Shown here: positions 63,226 through 64,000 of the stretch, piece after piece
Layout of the letters: each line of letters opens with the position of its first letter
Position numbering within the stretch: the first letter of the stretch is position 1
Assembly (NCBI RefSeq): GCF_021800405.1
Contig: NZ_CP084550.1
Span: forward strand, 2,666,001-2,730,000
Direction: 5' to 3'
Source of the DNA: Arthrobacter sp. FW306-07-I
Lineage (GTDB): Bacteria; Actinomycetota; Actinomycetes; Actinomycetales; Micrococcaceae
DNA: 64,000 nt
The notes under the pieces: model-generated
What the model was told of the DNA's origin: nothing
Databases searched by the model: none
Seen by the model: only the letters and a program-made list of their open reading frames with translations
Position numbers and translations under genes: made by a program

Positions 63226-63861
63226 ATGGCCCGCGCTTTGATCATCGTGGATGTCCAGAACGATTTCTGCGAGGGTGGCTCGCTCGCTGTTCCGGGTGGG
63301 GCGGCCGTCGCCGGGGCCATCAGCGAGTACCTGGACTCCCACCACAGGGAATTCGACTATGTGGTGGCCACCCAGGACTGGCACATTGATCCCGGCAGCC
63401 ACTTCTCGGAGACGCCGGACTACAAGGACAGCTGGCCACGGCACTGCGTGGCAGGCAGCCGCGGAGCGGAGCTCCACCCGGACCTGGACACCGAATATGT
63501 GGACGCGTACTTCCGGAAAGGCCAGTTCGCTGCCGCCTACTCAGGATTCGAGGGCCTGCTGGCTCCGGAAGACGCCGTCCCCACCGGGGAGCGCAAGGCC
63601 GGTGGCGCCGCTGACATGGACGCGGAGTCGCTGGAGCCGGATGACGACGCCGTCGGCCTTGATGACTGGCTCCAGAGCCACGACGTGGAGGACCTGGTGG
63701 TGGTTGGCATCGCCACCGACTACTGCGTCAAGGCCACCGCCCTTGACGCCGTCCAGGCAGGCTACGGCGTCACGGTGGTGCGGTCGCTGACCGCCGGCAT
63801 CGCCGAGGACCTGGAGGACACCGTTGCCGAACTGGAACTCGGCGGGGCCGATATCGCCTGA
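63226..63861 (+). CDS. pncA: Nicotinamidase
   Basis: Deamidates nicotinamide to nicotinate, feeding PncB. The triad is D9, K98 and C167 (IIVDVQNDFCEGG, FRKGQ, GIATDYCVKATALDA); metal ligands D51, H53 and H59 lie in TQDWHIDPGSHF. At 211 residues it carries an extra acidic stretch (about residues 122-145) not usual for the family. The ATG follows GGAG. Co-transcribed with pncB. Confidence 0.93.
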   Translation: MARALIIVDVQNDFCEGGSLAVPGGAAVAGAISEYLDSHHREFDYVVATQDWHIDPGSHFSETPDYKDSWPRHCVAGSRGAELHPDLDTEYVDAYFRKGQFAAAYSGFEGLLAPEDAVPTGERKAGGAADMDAESLEPDDDAVGLDDWLQSHDVEDLVVVGIATDYCVKATALDAVQAGYGVTVVRSLTAGIAEDLEDTVAELELGGADIA

Positions 63862-63865
63862 GCCG

Positions 63866-64000
63866 CTACTTGCGGCCCACGAACCAGTCCTGAAGCTTGC
63901 GCAGCCGGGACTTCAGCTGTTCCTCGTTGGCCTGGGCCACGGGAGGGCCGCCGCAAACGGTCCGTAGCTTGGTATGCACCACGCCGTGTGGCGTTCCGGT
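63866..64000 (-). CDS. Unidentified protein, C-terminal 44 residues
   Basis: An open minus-strand frame enters from the right edge and stops at TAG 63866-63868. The visible end has a GTPHGVVHTKLRTVCGGPP segment and a basic helical tail closing in WFVGRK. I do not recognise the family from this fragment. It is convergent with pncA with only 4 bases between stops and no terminator. Confidence 0.5.
   Translation of the reverse strand, partial: TGTPHGVVHTKLRTVCGGPPVAQANEEQLKSRLRKLQDWFVGRK

Overview
The window is ordinary chromosomal DNA from a high-GC actinobacterium, most likely Micrococcaceae (Arthrobacter/Pseudarthrobacter type). The evidence is the strong GC bias, the long ACT-type SerA, a ClpS-DUF2017-MurI-Rph-RdgB cluster in actinobacterial order, a sunset-domain membrane protein, and frequent GTG starts. 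I see no insertion sequence, prophage, CRISPR array, toxin or secretion cluster. The most informative content is regulatory.

Layout. 1-3240: 3' part-missing gltX, a fumarylacetoacetase-family enzyme, an LACTB2-like hydrolase and an orphan hypothetical. 3243-18322 (all minus strand): branched-chain amino acid and serine block ilvD, ilvB-ilvN-ilvC, serA, an FtsX-type ABC transporter, metG, leuB, ilvE. The ilvB transcript starts with an 18-residue leader peptide containing a Val-Val-Val-Leu run, followed by an intrinsic terminator, which is a classical attenuator layout. 18584-26832 (mostly plus): sunset-domain protein, sugar dehydrogenase, tRNA-Lys(CTT), MarR regulator divergent from a Bcp peroxiredoxin, tRNA-Leu(TAG), fasciclin lipoprotein, orphan peptide-binding lipoprotein and mqo. 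26902-35041: RND exporter, luciferase-like oxidoreductase with its MarR partner, transglutaminase-like protein, lipoprotein, DUF1684 protein, GtrA protein.

35076-41015 (minus): a tight NAD de novo operon, NUDIX regulator-nadA-nadB-nadC-cysteine desulfurase, each junction overlapping or nearly so, preceded by a strong NrtR-like palindrome. 41334-48156: amino-acid permease, alpha/beta hydrolase, phosphoribosyltransferase, MHS-type transporter divergent from an IclR regulator, and an MFS exporter with a palindrome over its promoter. 48240-52540: sbcD-sbcC. 52609-57438: aquaporin, ADP-ribosylglycohydrolase, DUF4395 protein, exonuclease-BRCT protein, DedA protein. 57513-63861: clpS-DUF2017, murI-metallophosphodiesterase and rph-rdgB on minus, divergent from the NAD salvage pair pncB-pncA. 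The window ends in the 3' end of an unidentified minus-strand gene.

Read as a whole, many starts carry a TANNNT hexamer exactly 6 or 7 bases before the start codon and lack a well-placed Shine-Dalgarno, the signature of leaderless mRNAs. I used this to choose several starts. No previously undescribed multi-gene system is convincingly visible; the candidates worth testing are small regulatory elements and a few poorly characterised proteins.
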